In this document: positions 34,995-46,796 of the stretch, one piece after another
Numbering within the stretch: position 1 is the first letter of the stretch
Layout: each line of letters opens with the position of its first letter
NCBI GenBank assembly: GCA_019671005.1
Contig: JAGYYJ010000824.1
Location: 1-64,000, forward strand
Reading direction: 5' to 3'
DNA length: 64,000 bases
Source: Hibiscus mutabilis
Lineage: Eukaryota > Streptophyta > Magnoliopsida > Malvales > Malvaceae
Notes under the pieces: model-generated
Told to the model about the DNA's origin: nothing
The model's input: the letters and a program-made list of their open reading frames with translations, nothing else
Database searches by the model: none
Program-made: the position numbers and the translations under genes

Positions 34995-35479
34995 GAGTTT
35001 GGCAATCTCGGAACCTTTCAGATTACGTCAAAGAGAGGTATGTTTATCTCTACTTTTCGAAACATGTCAAGAATTTCTTGTTCCTCAGCTTGCTTATCGC
35101 GTTTCACTAATCTCGACGGGAAGGGAGGTGGAACAACGTAGGGAGATGGTACAGAGAGACTTTGCGACTCAGCTTTCTTTTTATTCTAGGAGCGTGGGCT
35201 TCTTTCTCTGAGACCTCAGCTGCGACAACAGTGTCGCTTCGAAAGGTGATGACGCTAACGGTTTATCGCGAGTTCGACTCTGTTTGTGATGGCAACTTCT
35301 CCTGTGATTCAATTCATCCTACGGTTTGAGCCAGTTGACTCATCTGTTTATCTAGATCTTGTACATAAGCTTCAGTTTGATTATGGAATTTTTCTTGGGA
35401 TAACGCCAGTCTTTCAAGATAGACTCCAACGATGGTTTTGGCGGCTGGTATGGTTGTGACGCAGGCGACCTCAGTTGGT

Positions 35480-36335
35480 AGGCTTGATTTGGTCTAGCAT
35501 TGGCTTCATATCTGAATCTTGGATGGTTCCCCTACCCCAGATTGTAAGTATTTGCGTTAGGATCATATCGCCTCTGGAAAGGTCCTAAAAAATTTCTTAT
35601 GGTATTTACTTGAGCGACGACATCTTCTTGAAGCATTGGGCAGTAATCCGTTGGATGATCCGACATCGTGCAAATACTGCATAGTCTACCTAGACCTGTT
35701 TTACCTGTAATAAGAGATTGAACCACATTAATTAACTTACCAATTTTATCTTCTAAAGAAGGTGTACTTATCTTGTGAACCCGTTGAGTTGGTTCACTTG
35801 GTCAAAACTATTGTGCATTGGCGGCCATGGTCGAAATAAGGTTTCTGGCTGCGGTGAGAGTCATATTTACGAGAGTTCCTCCACTAGCTGCATCGATCAT
35901 CTTTATTTCCATCGGAATGAGTATTTCGTAAAAGTATTAGAGGAGGGTCTATTTGGCCAGGCCATGTTGCGGACAACTGGCGCAAAGCTTTTTAAATCGT
36001 TATCAATAGTTGTATAATGACACTCCATCTTTCTACCAAATTCTTAAAATGTTTATCCTTAATTCGCTCGCTTTCGCCGCAAGGAAGAACCTTTCTAGAA
36101 ACAATCGCGACATGTCAACCCATGTATTGATTGAACCTGGTGGTAAGTAAAATAACCAATCATTGGCCAAATCGGCTAAATAAAAAGGGAAAGCTCTAAG
36201 TTTGATTTGGTCCTCGGATACTCCTTGTGGCTTTATGCTAGAGCAAACCATGTGAAATTTTATAAGATGTTTGTGCGAATTCTCGTTTGATAGCCCATAG
36301 AACGTCGGTAAGAGGTGAATCAGTCTCGTTTTCAA
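35480..36335 (-). pseudogene. gag remnant of the Athila/Tat-like element
   Basis: The first piece (36335-36033) has the capsid-like pattern: FYGLSNENSHKHLIKFHMVC, LRAFPFYLADLANDWLFYLP and WVDMSRLFLERFF. A later piece (35726-35532) carries a CCHC zinc knuckle, CSICTMSDHPTDYC, followed by RRYDPNANTYNLG. A stop replaces the Trp expected directly after that Gly (TAG near 35531), and the frame is lost between the two pieces. Confidence 0.8.
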
Positions 36336-36658
36336 CTATAATGATATTTCGTCATCTGGAAATAAGATGTACATCGGTTGCTGTTTGTCAAGCGCTGCAG
36401 CTAATTCTCGAATCGTTTGTTCAGCCATTTATTCTGACCCTTCATCATCAAGCGTAAATAACGCCTCAGTGTAAGAAAGTTCCTCAAAGTCGAGATCTGG
36501 TTTTGAATGGAAGTCTCGATTCAACCTTCTGTACCTAAGGGTCTCTCCGCGTAGTCTTCAAACAAGAGTTTCAATCTCGAGTTCGTAATCTACTAGTTTT
36601 CCCGGAAGTGACTTGGTCACATATCAAAACAAAACAATATTAGTAATTTGTCGAAGTC

Positions 36659-36677
36659 CCTAGCAACGACACCAATT
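36659..36677 (-). other. Primer-binding site of the Athila/Tat-like element
   Basis: Read on the minus strand just after the 5' LTR: TTGGTGTCGTTGCTAGGG. It resembles the TGGCGCCGTTGCCGGGGA site that pairs with tRNA-Asp in Athila/Tat elements. The differences are mostly C-to-T changes. Confidence 0.75.
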
Positions 36678-37992
36678 TGACAAGCGTCATAAATTGTCAA
36701 ATAAATATTCCTTATTCTCAAATAAAATAAATTAAAGTGTAGTAAAGAGAAAAAGGGTCGATTCGCAGGGACTAAGGAATTTCAAATTCTGAATTGCGTT
36801 GATCTTGTTCTAGTGAAAAATAAAGAAAGGAAAGGGGGATTAAAATTCAAGAATAAAAATGGTAAAATAAAATAAAAGTACTTTAGAGGAATGACGAAAA
36901 TAAAAAGAAGTTATAGTTAAAAATAACGATGGTAGAAATATAGCCTCAAGCTTTGCTCTGCCTCAATTCGTTCCGATCATTGAAAGAGATTTTACTTCGG
37001 GATTCATGCTGGTTACAGTATACAAGGCCCAACCCTTATAACTTACTTTTCTCTCCGGTAAACCGATATTCCCAAGCCTATCTCCAGAATTCAGTCCTTA
37101 ATGGACTAACCACGTCTATCGTCGTTAGCACCAATACAACTTTAAGCACTGGAAAAGCCCGACTCGTATTATGTTGTCTCTACGAGAATCGAACCCGATC
37201 TCAATTTCCCTTAGCGGATCGTCGCTAAGTGTGTTCACAGGAAGTCGAATTTGCTACCAATCGATCCTTCCTCCCAACGGTAAATTAGAACAACATTCAC
37301 AACAACGCGAGCTTTTTTTGAAATGAAAGTGTAAAGATTTTTAAAAGAACGGCTGATTGCCAATCTAAGTTTCCAGAAAATTGAGAATGATATCCGAAGA
37401 TATTAAGTGCTTTTCAATTCTCACAAAATGAATTGAGTCATCGCTAGGCCATTGGCTAATTAAAAGATTAACTAAGCATGCTAGAAATCATAGTTAGCAT
37501 TTTTAGAAAACAAAGTGAAAACTTAAAGTAAAAGTTGAAAATAAACCCGAGAGAACTTTTATAAAATGAAAGAAAAAAAATAAAAAAGATACATACTAAG
37601 CTTTACCCCAAAGGAGTATTTATAGTCTTCTAAAAACCCTAAAGATGAAACAAATAAATTTAAAATAAAAAGATAAATCCTAAAAATAATAACATCCAGA
37701 AGACAAATAGTTCCAAAGTATTTTAAATTCAAATTAAATCCAAGCTAATTTCGCGCATCGTCCTTCCAGAAACTGCTAACTGGACCGCCTTCTAGAAGGC
37801 ATTGCTGACTGGACTGCTCGAATCTGCTAAGTCGACAAAACATTATACCCCACGTCGTGCTCATGTCTCCAGCCACGATAGATTAATAAAAAATACAAAA
37901 AACGCCCATTTTGCTGCTGGTTCCGAAAACATAACCAAATTAGCACAAAGGAAAATTAACAAGAAAATATATCCAATCTAAAACACAAATCA
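36678..37992 (-). repeat. 5' LTR of the Athila/Tat-like element
   Basis: 1,315 bp, the partner of 30471-31832. Its TATA box on the minus strand is about 37617-37626. It lacks a few tens of bases present in the other LTR near the end, for example after 'gctgctggttc'. Confidence 0.9.
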
Positions 37993-38347
37993 ATGGTGTC
38001 GTTGGCAGGTAGGTGGCCTTGCAAGTTGGCAAGTGGTCGTTCAAATGGGCAGGCTCTTAATGTGGATTGTATGCGCGTGTGGTGGAATTAATGTATACAG
38101 GTTGACATATGGATTGTATGTTATTACTTAACATACAAATATTAATATTTGAATAATTAATATCGTGGTCAGATATGGTGTCGTTGGCAGGCAGGTGGCC
38201 TTGCAAATTGGCAAGTGGTCGTCCAAATGGGCAAGCTCTTAATGTGGATTGTATGCTTGTGTGGTGGAATTAATATATACAGGTTGACATATGGATTGTA
38301 TGTTACTACTTAACATACAAATATTAATATTTGAATAATTAATATCG
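37993..38347 (+). repeat. Tandem repeat, two units of 182 bp
   Basis: Unit 1 starts at 37993 and unit 2 at 38175, both with atggtgtcgttggcagg. They run in parallel to 'tttgaataattaatatcg' with few differences. The junction reads 'agatatggtgtcg', and the left flank of the LTR element reads 'agatatggt', so the retroelement sits at a unit boundary. Confidence 0.85.
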
Positions 38348-38524
38348 ATTGTGGTTCGATCCAATTCGATCCATGAATGCAAGAAAAGGTAAGGTTTGAT
38401 TTTCTATGGTTATATTGTTGTATTTACGTAGATATTTTGAGATCATGACTGTCACTTATAATAATATGATTATTAAAATTAGTAATTAAATTCACACTTA
38501 AAATAATGCGACCGACCCTTATAT

Positions 38525-41198
38525 TGTAATCATTTATTTCTGTCCAAGTTTAGATTCAAATAAACTAAAATAGCCAATTCTAAAAATAAAATTTAATTCA
38601 AAAATCCAATGTCCAATTATAATACCCATTTTACACACAAATACCCAAATTAAACTCTACCCGGTTCACCCATACCCGACCGACCCACTATCCAAACCAA
38701 ACCCGGTTCTGCCTAAACCCTAATTTTTTAACCCTAGCCAACTCAGCCGTCGGCCCTTCATCTTCTTCTAGAAGCTTCCCCAACTGGCCACGTCGGACGC
38801 CACACCACTGCCACCTCTGCGCCACACCAGCAAGCATGTCACGGTGGATGGTCCCCTCTTCGCTGCTTCCTCCACACATGCACCCGGTCCCCTCTCAGCC
38901 GTACGAGCCTCACCAGCAATACACATGCAAACAAAACCAAGGGCAACAACACATAATTTCAGAAATCAAGTCAATCCCATATTTTCGTTTTCATTTTGTA
39001 TTTTTAATTTAATGTAAACAAATCGGCTATAAAAGCCTGAATCAAATCATGTAAACCTCAGAGAGGGATTTTTCAAAGAGCAATACAACACAAAATGTTT
39101 TAACAAAATGTATTTCTTTTTTTCGTTTTTCTCATTTCGAATATCACACACAAAAAAAGAGTAAAAGTTAGGGTTTCATACACGACTCGGTTATAGGCCG
39201 TTGTTGCGGCCACGGTGGAGGTGGGTGTTTGCCGATGAACAACACCGTTGTCATGTTGTCGTTTCGCCTTCACCCGTTTAGGGATTCAAAATGTTTTGAG
39301 TTTTTTTTAAAATAGGGTTTTTCCAAAAGTTTTTGCTCTCATTTTTTTTGGGATTTAGGGAGTTTAAAGGTATTTTTTAAAATCTAAAGTCAGATCTGTG
39401 TTTTTCAAAAGAAAAGGAAGCGGTTAGGTGATTTTGAAGCCGCCGACCATCTGCTAGCGGTGGCCGAGGTGGCGGGGTACGGCAAAAAGGCCACCAGATT
39501 CTGAGAATCACGGCGGCGTTCTTGAGTTCTCGTAAACTCATAAGAACAGTTGAGAGAAAAATCGTTTTTGGGTTTGAATCGGTTTTAGAAAATGTTTCAA
39601 AAAAATTGTTTTGATTTTAATATATAGAGCATATTATATGGCTTAATTGCAGTTTTAAATCCTTCCGCTCTTTGCTTATTACTCCTGCAGTCATCCCTCT
39701 TATTTAAACTCTTTCTATGGTCCCTGGTATTTTCAAAACATTTACAATCTTATCCTTTCAATCCGATTTCGGTCTGAAATCCACGGGTTAATACCCATTT
39801 CAGTCCCTCCTTTGTTTTCTTTTTCAAATTCTAGCTTTCTTTAATTCTATTTTTTATGATTTTGCCCCCTTAAACTTTATTTTATTTTCATTTCGGTCCC
39901 TTTTTTATATATGTTATGTTTTTACTATATATTATGTTATATATGTATATATACATTATATATTTGATATATTATATATAAACATATAATATAATATATA
40001 TTATTTATTATGTTATATATAAGTTACGTAGTTAATATATATTATAGCATTATATTATTATACTATATTTATATTACATATGTTATTATTATATATTATA
40101 GTATTATTTGTATTATATTATTATTTATATTATATATTATATGTTATTTATTTATTTTGGTTCATATGTTTTTTTTATTTATTTCGTGTTCGAATCGGCC
40201 TTACGGTGACCCGCAACGGGAGACGACTCGTATTATTATGGCCTGTTTAGTGTAGCTTTTTAATTTTTCGTATTTATCTTTCAGCAATTTATTTACCGCA
40301 TTTATCTTCCCGTATTTATTCTCTACAATTTATTTTGCCGCATTTAATTTCCATGTTTATTTTACGCACTTTATCTTTTGTTCGATCCAGCCTTTTTTCA
40401 GACATTTTAGTTTCCGCTCTTTAATTTTCGTAATTATTTTCTTGTTCGTTCTTCATTTATTTGCAAATTTTGTGGCATACCTTAACTTGACATTCATTTC
40501 ACCCTTAATTTAATTGCATGCTCACATTGTTAATTAATTAATCTAAATTATAAAAAATATATATTTATTAATTCTCTTAATCTTGGCTTAATGGACATAG
40601 ACCAAATATTCGAATTAATCCTTATCGTCTGAAGGTACATATTAAAATGGGTAATACTTGACAACTCGTAACATCATTTTTAACTGTTTGCATCGTGCAT
40701 AAAGGTGATGTACTTGATTTGAACCGTAAATTAACACGACAGACGGTCTTATTCGATGTCGGTTTAATCTACGATCCGATGTACAGTCACCTTTATTAAT
40801 TAAATGGATAATTAATTCAAACCCACAAAATTGTTAAAGCCCGTTCAATTAAAGCTTATATCTGACTAAGAACAGTTAATTAAATATAATTTAAATTTCA
40901 ATAATTTTCATCGATTAAAAGCAACGTATAATTTGGTACCAATTTTTGGGCATGATGGGGGTGCTAATCCTTCACTGCATGTAACTAATTCTCGAACCCG
41001 TTTTCAAAAGAATATTTGATTTTAATAGTGATCGGCCTACCAAAGTGGCTGGTGGCAACTCTAACCCTTCATTTCCAAAACAAAACAAGTTTCTAAACAA
41101 AATTCCCCAAAAATTCAATTTTCTAAATTCTTCAACAAAAACAAAACAAAATTATTTTTCTAGTGATTTTATTTTTCAAAAAAAGGGAGGTCGCTACA
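38525..41198 (+). repeat. Tat/Ogre-like 5' LTR, about 2.7 kb
   Basis: The right end is clear: the sequence ends CGCTACA and is followed by a primer-site-like TTGGCGACTCCACTGGGGA. The left end is tentative: TGTAATC at 38525, preceded by tatat, which also follows the partner LTR at 43256-43260. A TATAAAA box is at 39028-39034. The stretch 39786-41198 is repeated at 41890-43255. Very AT-rich tracts lie at 39910-40140. Confidence 0.65.
39028..39034 (+). promoter_or_regulatory. TATA box of the Tat/Ogre-like LTR
   Basis: TATAAAA in the context ggctataaaagcc. It is followed about 30 bp later by 'tgtaaacctcagagaggg', a plausible transcription start region. Confidence 0.6.
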
Positions 41199-41889
41199 GT
41201 TGGCGACTCCACTGGGGATAAACTTTTGAGAGTAAGCCAAAAATATATATGTTGTTTTTTATCGATGGAAATTTTAAAATTCAAAATTTCTTTAATTAAT
41301 TTGTTCTTTCCTGAAGATACATTTTAATCCAACGGGCTTTGATAATTAGCGGTTTTGCATTAATTGCTCATTTAATTTTTATGGAATCACCGACATGTGT
41401 TGTATCATGATCATCAAGCTCTATACTCGAGCTCTGTCTCTTAAGTGAGAGTGAAACGCCACATACCCACGTGAGCAGCCCTCCACGGGTCGGTAATTCA
41501 CTTCCGGAGTACTCGCCTTTTGACACGTGAACAGCCCTCCACGTCACTAGGTCGTGCTTTCTCTTGAACCAAATCTAATTCGCAAGCTTGTCATGGGCCA
41601 TAATTGAGGTTCTTGTTGTCTTAGTAGATAATAAGATAGGTTTGAGTACCCATCTCTAGAACCCAAACCACATGTGTGAGCCATGAAAATAATCATAGCG
41701 AATTAGAATTCATGCTGTTAGGCCGCTTTGGTGTGTATTTATTCGGTTCTCATTCTTTAATGATTTATTTGTATACTTGTTACTAATATTCTCTTCTTGT
41801 CTTGTTTGCTTGTTTATTTTTGTGCATATTCATGGTATTTTCATATAAAGTGTTGATTCGAGAACAGTTCAAAATTGAGGGCTTTCACA
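41199..41889 (+). mobile_element. Primer site and leader remnant of the Tat/Ogre-like element
   Basis: It begins with the primer-site-like TTGGCGACTCCACTGGGGA (about 41201-41219), as in elements primed by tRNA-Arg-type sites. Only about 690 bp of leader survive before the second LTR fragment. No gag, protease or pol is present. Confidence 0.65.
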
Positions 41890-43255
41890 ATGGGTCAATA
41901 CCCATTTCAGTCCTCCCCTTTATTTTCTTTTTCATTTCTAGCTTTTTTAATTCTAATTTTTATGATTTTGCCCCCTGACACTTCATTTTATTTTTATTAC
42001 AATCCCTTTTTATATATGTTATGTTTTTACTATATATTATGTTATATATATACATTATATATATTTGATATATTATATATATACATATATTATAATATAT
42101 ATTAATTATTATGTTATATATAAGTTACGTAGTTAATATATATTATAGCATTATAGTATTATATTATATTTATATTACATATGTTATTATTATATACTAT
42201 ACTATTATTTATATTATATTATATATTATATGTTATTTATTTATTTTGGTTCATATGTTTTTGTTCATTTATTTCGTGTTCGAATCAGCCTTACGGTGAC
42301 CCGCAACGGGGATCTTTCAGCAATTTATTTACCACATTTATCTTTCCGTATTTATTCTCCGCAATTTACTTTACCGCATTTAATTTTCCTATTTATTTTA
42401 CACACTTTATCTTTTGTTCGATCCGGTCATTTTTTCGGACATTTTAGTTTCCGCTCTTTAATTTCCGTAATTATTTTCTTGTTCGTTCTTCATTTATTTG
42501 CAAATTTTGTGACATACCTTAACTTGACATTCATTTCGCCCTTAATTTAATTGCATACTCACATTGTTAATTAATTAATCTAAATTATAAAAAAAAGATA
42601 TTTATTAACTCGATTATTTTGGTCTTAATCTTGGCTTAATGGATATAGACCAAATATTCGAATTAATACTTATCGTCTGAAGGTAAATATTAAAATGGGC
42701 AATATCTTGACAACTCATAACATCATTTTTAACTGTTTGCGTCGTGCGTAAAGGTGATGTACTTGATTTGAACCGTAAATTAACTCGACAGTCGGTATTA
42801 TTCGATGTCGGTTTAATCTACGGTTCGATGTACAGTCACTCTTATTAATTAAATGGATAATTAATTCAAACCCACCAAATTGTTAAAGCATGTTCAATTA
42901 AAGCTTATATCCGACTAAGAACAATTAATTAAATATAATTTAAATTTCAATAATTTTCATTGATTAAAAGCAACGTATAATTTGGTACTGATTTTCGGGC
43001 GTGATGGGGTGCTAATCTTTTCCCACACATAATCAACTCCTGAATCCGTTTTTAAAAGAATTTCTGGTTTTAATGGTTTCAGCATACCAAAGTGGCCGGT
43101 GGCGACTCCAACCCTTCATTTCCAAAACAAAAACAAAATTTTAAACAAAATTCCCCAAAAAATTCAATTTATTTCAATTTTCGAAATTGTTCAACAAAAA
43201 ACAAATTTTTTTCTAAACGATCATGTATTTTTCAAAAAGGAGAGGTGGCTACATA
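41890..43255 (+). repeat. Truncated 3' LTR copy of the Tat/Ogre-like element
   Basis: Parallels 39786-41198, including the AT-rich tract and 'gtcgtgcgtaaaggtgatg', and ends GTGGCTACA at 43255. The first 1.26 kb of the LTR is missing, so a deletion ran from the leader into this LTR. Confidence 0.75.
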
Positions 43256-43320
43256 TATTCAATATATATATATATATATATTTCAAAAAAAAAAAAACAA
43301 AATTATTTTTCTAAACGATC
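43256..43320 (+). other. Junction between Tat/Ogre-like LTR and chromovirus copy 1
   Basis: An (AT)n tract is followed by an A run and then 'ttatttttctaaacgatcgtg'-like sequence, which repeats the LTR tail seen at 43205-43226 ('tttttctaaacgatcatg'). It passes directly into chromovirus gag at CGATCGTGTTGG. The junction shares CGATC with both partners. Confidence 0.65.
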
Positions 43321-44459
43321 GTGTTGGAGGAGTCAGAACCGGGCACTCTAACAGCTCCTGGTCTATTGGGTGTATCGCCTTCGACCTCAGAAAAAACGGA
43401 GGAGGTGCAGATTTTAGAGGATAAGGATAAGGATTCCAAGAAACCTATTCAAGAGTTGACCCACCAAATGGGGAATCTGTCTTACAGATTGCCTTGCCCT
43501 AAGTTCGATGGGAAAGATTTCTGAGGATGGAACGCCAAAATGGAACAATACTTTGAAGCGGAATCAGTGCCTGAAAATAGTCTGATAGAAGCATTTCACA
43601 CTGCAAAACAATTAGAAACTATATTTTTTCTGTCTATGGAAAGCCTACTGCTCGGGCTGTACCCCCTACTTTAACTATCCCACCTAGGACCAATACTGCT
43701 AGTTTCAGGTCGTTTTCTCAAGCTGGTAGTTCAGGGCCCCCTTCCACTATGGTTTCTAAGAATGCTACACCTTCTAATTTGAGTCCCAACAAAGCTCGAA
43801 ATGCAGGGCCAGTTCAAGTTAAAGGGCAGAGTAAAGTTTTATCACCTACCGAGATTGAAGAGAGGAGAAAGAAGGGCATGTGTTTCTGGTGTGCAGACAA
43901 GTATACACCAGGCCATAGGTGTGCTAAAAGTCAGATTTTTCAAATTGTGGTAGATGGACTCGAGGATGAAGGAGAACCTTAGGTATTTCTTGATTGTGAA
44001 GATAATGGGGAAGGAGTGGTAACAGAAGGCCCAGTGTTATCTTTGAATGCCACGTGGGGAGCTACCAATTGCGAAACTATGAAGCTGAAAATTGAGATTG
44101 AAGGGGTAGAATGGATAGCTCTAGTTGATTCTGGAAGTACATACAACTTCTTGAGTGTGACAGTGGTGAAGAAGCTAGGGATCAAAATGTCTCAGAAGAA
44201 CAATCTGAAAGTGACAATAGCTGGTGGGAATGCACTTGCAACTGCAGGAGAGTGCAATCAAGTTTCTCGGAAATCTCAGGGAGAGCAATTTGAATCTGAT
44301 TTTTTGGTGTTGCCCTTGAAATGTTGTGATGTAGTGCTTGGGATACAGTGGCTAACAACTTTAGGGGCAATTACTTGGGATTTCGCAACTCTTGAGATGG
44401 AATTTGTATATAAAAACATATTGATGGCTCTGCAAGGAGTAAAGCCAGAAAATACATAG
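43321..44459 (+). pseudogene. gag-protease region of chromovirus copy 1
   Basis: gag is broken by a TGA at 43522-43524 where copy 2 has AGA. An in-frame deletion near 43571 matches 48211-48534 of copy 2, and one T is lost near 43630. The zinc knuckle CFWCADKYTPGHRC is intact in the frame 43749-43982, which ends in TAG. The protease frame 44016-44459 has the active-site motif ALVDSGSTYNFLS, with Asp at about residue 37. Confidence 0.88.
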
Positions 44460-44755
44460 TTGATTAATTCCAAAGAATGTGATAAGTTGCTAAGAAGAAA
44501 TCACAGTCCTCTTACAGCTTCTCTACTGTTGATGGATGGTCAGCTGGATTTAAAGAGGAATACTAGCAAATTATCGAGGGATTTACAGTAGTTGCTGAAT
44601 TCATTTGAGGATGTGTTTCAGGAACCAACAGGATTACCTCCTGTGAGAGGACAAGAGCACAGAGTAGCTTTGATTGATGAACAGCAGGTGGTTAAGGTCA
44701 AGCCATATAGGTACCCAGCAAGTCAGAAAGATGAAATAGAAAAAAAAGTAGGGAA

Positions 44756-45981
44756 ATGATGAAGTCTGGAGTTATTAGATATAGTAACAGCTCTTTTTCT
44801 TCTCCAATTGTAATGGTTAAGAAGAAAAACAGCTCCTGGAGGTTATGTGTAGACTACAGGAAGTTAAACCAAGTTACTATAAAAGACAAGTTTCCAATGC
44901 CGGTGATAGAGGAGCTACTTGATGAGTTGGGAGAGGCCAAGTTCTTTTCAAAACTGGATTTAAGGGCAGGATATCACCAAATCAGGATGTGGGAAACAGA
45001 TATTCACAAAACTGCTTTCAAAACACATGAAGGGCATTATGAATTTCTAGTAATGCCTTTTGGATTGACAAATGCACCTGCTACCTTCCAAGGGCTCATG
45101 AACAGAATATTTAGAAGTTATTTGAGAAAATCAGTATTAGTATTCTTTGATGATATACTGATTTACTCTAAGGATTGGGAGACACACATTCAGCATTTAA
45201 AAGAGGTATTGGAGGTATTGAGAGAACAACAGCTATATGCAAAAAGGAATAAATGTTGTTTTGGGGCTCAGGAAGTGGATTATTTAAGCTATGTGATATC
45301 TGATGGGGTGATTTCCATGGATCAGTCAAAAGTAGAATGCATATTGGATTGGCCTATTCCTACAACTGTTAAAGATCTCAGAGGTTTTTTGGGGCTGTCA
45401 GGGTATTATAGAAGATTTGTTAAGGACTATAGAAGTATTGCTAGGCCTTTAACCAATTTGTTAAAAAAGGGAGCTTGGAAATGGACAGTTGTGGAGGAAA
45501 CAACTTTTGATAGACTTAAAAAAGCTATAAGTTCTGCTCCTGTGTTGGCACTTCCAGATTTGGATACTGAATTCATAATTGAGACTGATGCTTCAGAATT
45601 AGGAGTGGGTGCTGTTTTGGTACAAAAGGGAAAACCATTGGTTTTTTTCAGTAGGGGTTTGGGAGTGAGACACCAAAGGCTCTCAGTGTATGAGAAGGAA
45701 ATGTTGGCAGTGTTAATGGCAGTCAAGAAGTGGTCCACAATTACCTTGTAGGAAGACACTTCAAAATTAAAACAGACCATCAAAGTCTGAAATTCTTGAC
45801 TGAAAATCAGGTTGTCACTCCAGCGCAACAAAAGTGGGTTGTAAGGATGATGGGTTATGATTATGAGGTAAGCTATAGAAAGGGCACAAACAATGTAGTG
45901 GCTGATGTTCTTTCAAGGAAACCAAGAGGGGCAGACAGTCAGATTATGGCCATTAGCAGTGTATCTACAGATTATGACTAG
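44756..45981 (+). pseudogene. Reverse transcriptase and RNase H of chromovirus copy 1
   Basis: The reverse transcriptase frame 44756-45751 has LRAGYHQIRM, FLVMPFGLTNAPATFQ and the catalytic FFDD (in VLVFFDDILIYS). RNase H follows with FIIETDASELGVGAVL and VYEKEMLAVLMAV. A 2-nt insertion at about 45737 breaks the frame within RNase H, which continues in 45730-45981 (KTDHQSLKFLT). Upstream the frame is broken by one lost G near 44753 and a TAG near 44589. Confidence 0.9.
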
Positions 45982-46778
45982 AGTTGCTGAAACATGGCAA
46001 CAAGATGAGAAGTTGAAGAGAATTGTGGAATCTCTCCAGAAGGGATCTTCAAGCCATTCCAAATACACGTGGGATGGGAAACTATTAAAGAGGAAAGAGA
46101 AAGTGGTAGTGGGAAACAGTGAAGAATTGAAGAAAGAATTAATGAGGTACTTTCATGGGAGTCCCATAGGAGGACATTCGGGAGCTGATGTGACTGCGAG
46201 AAGGCTGGGTGGCATTTTCTATTGGAAGGGGTTGAGGGAAAATGTTAAGACCTTTGTGAGAGGATATGGGGTGTGTCAAAGGAACAAGGGAGATTTACAG
46301 CATCCTAGAGGTTTATTACAATCTCTTCCCATTCCTGAAACAGTGTGGACTTCTATAAGTATGGATTTTGTAGAAGGGCTTCCTGTGTCTTGGAAGAAGG
46401 ATGTAATTTTGGTTGTGGTGGATAGATTGACTAAATACAGCCATTTTATTGCTCTTGCTCACCCTTTTTTCAGCAAAGGATGTAAAACAGGTTTTCTTAG
46501 AGAATATTTGTAAACTGCATGGAATGCCTGCCTCTATTGTATGTGACAGGGACAAGATCTTCATGAGCCACTTCTGGAAAGAACTGTTTTTGAAACTGCG
46601 AACCTTGGTGACTCCATCAACAGCTTACCATCCAGAGACTGATGGCCAAACAGAAAAGGTTAACCGGTGCTTAGAGACCTATCTTAGATGTATGACTGGA
46701 GAGAAGCCTAAGGATTGGGGAGACCGGTTGCATTTGGCAGAATGGTGGTACAACACTTCATTCCACTCTTCAATTTAG
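45950..46778 (+). pseudogene. Integrase of chromovirus copy 1
   Basis: The zinc-binding segment keeps the His of HGSPIGGHSGADVT and the last Cys, but the first Cys of the CxxC pair is Tyr (codon TAT at 46265-46267; copy 2 has TGT). The catalytic core keeps ISMDFVEGLP and the Asp of VCDRD (46545-46547). Frames change near 46470, and a TAG ends the frame at 46776-46778. Confidence 0.85.
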
Positions 46779-46796
46779 ACTACACCATTTCAAGCT

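Larger units (their letters stand above)
30471..37992 (-). mobile_element. Athila/Tat-like LTR retrotransposon lacking pol
   Basis: The 7.5-kb element is bounded by LTRs 30471-31832 and 36678-37992 and by a perfect 5-bp target duplication, ATGGT (30466-30470 and 37993-37997). Read on the minus strand, the LTRs start TGAT and the 5' LTR ends TGTCA. The primer site next to the 5' LTR reads ATTGGTGTCGTTGCTAGGG, a diverged form of the tRNA-Asp-type site of Athila/Tat elements. The tract next to the 3' LTR is purine-rich (AAGTGGGGAGGAATT). gag and protease remain, with stops and shifts. No reverse transcriptase, RNase H or integrase was found. A line read on the minus strand near 34040-34080 (AAGCTAAACGACGTTAAACA) is typical of the region after integrase, so pol seems to have been deleted between about 34100 and 34640. 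It probably moved using enzymes of a related element. Confidence 0.9.

Noticed and set aside
39910..40255. Hydrophobic Tyr/Ile-rich frame as a membrane protein (also at 42111-42299)
   Set aside because: It is a translation of an (AT)-rich tract in a retroelement LTR, repeated in the second LTR copy.
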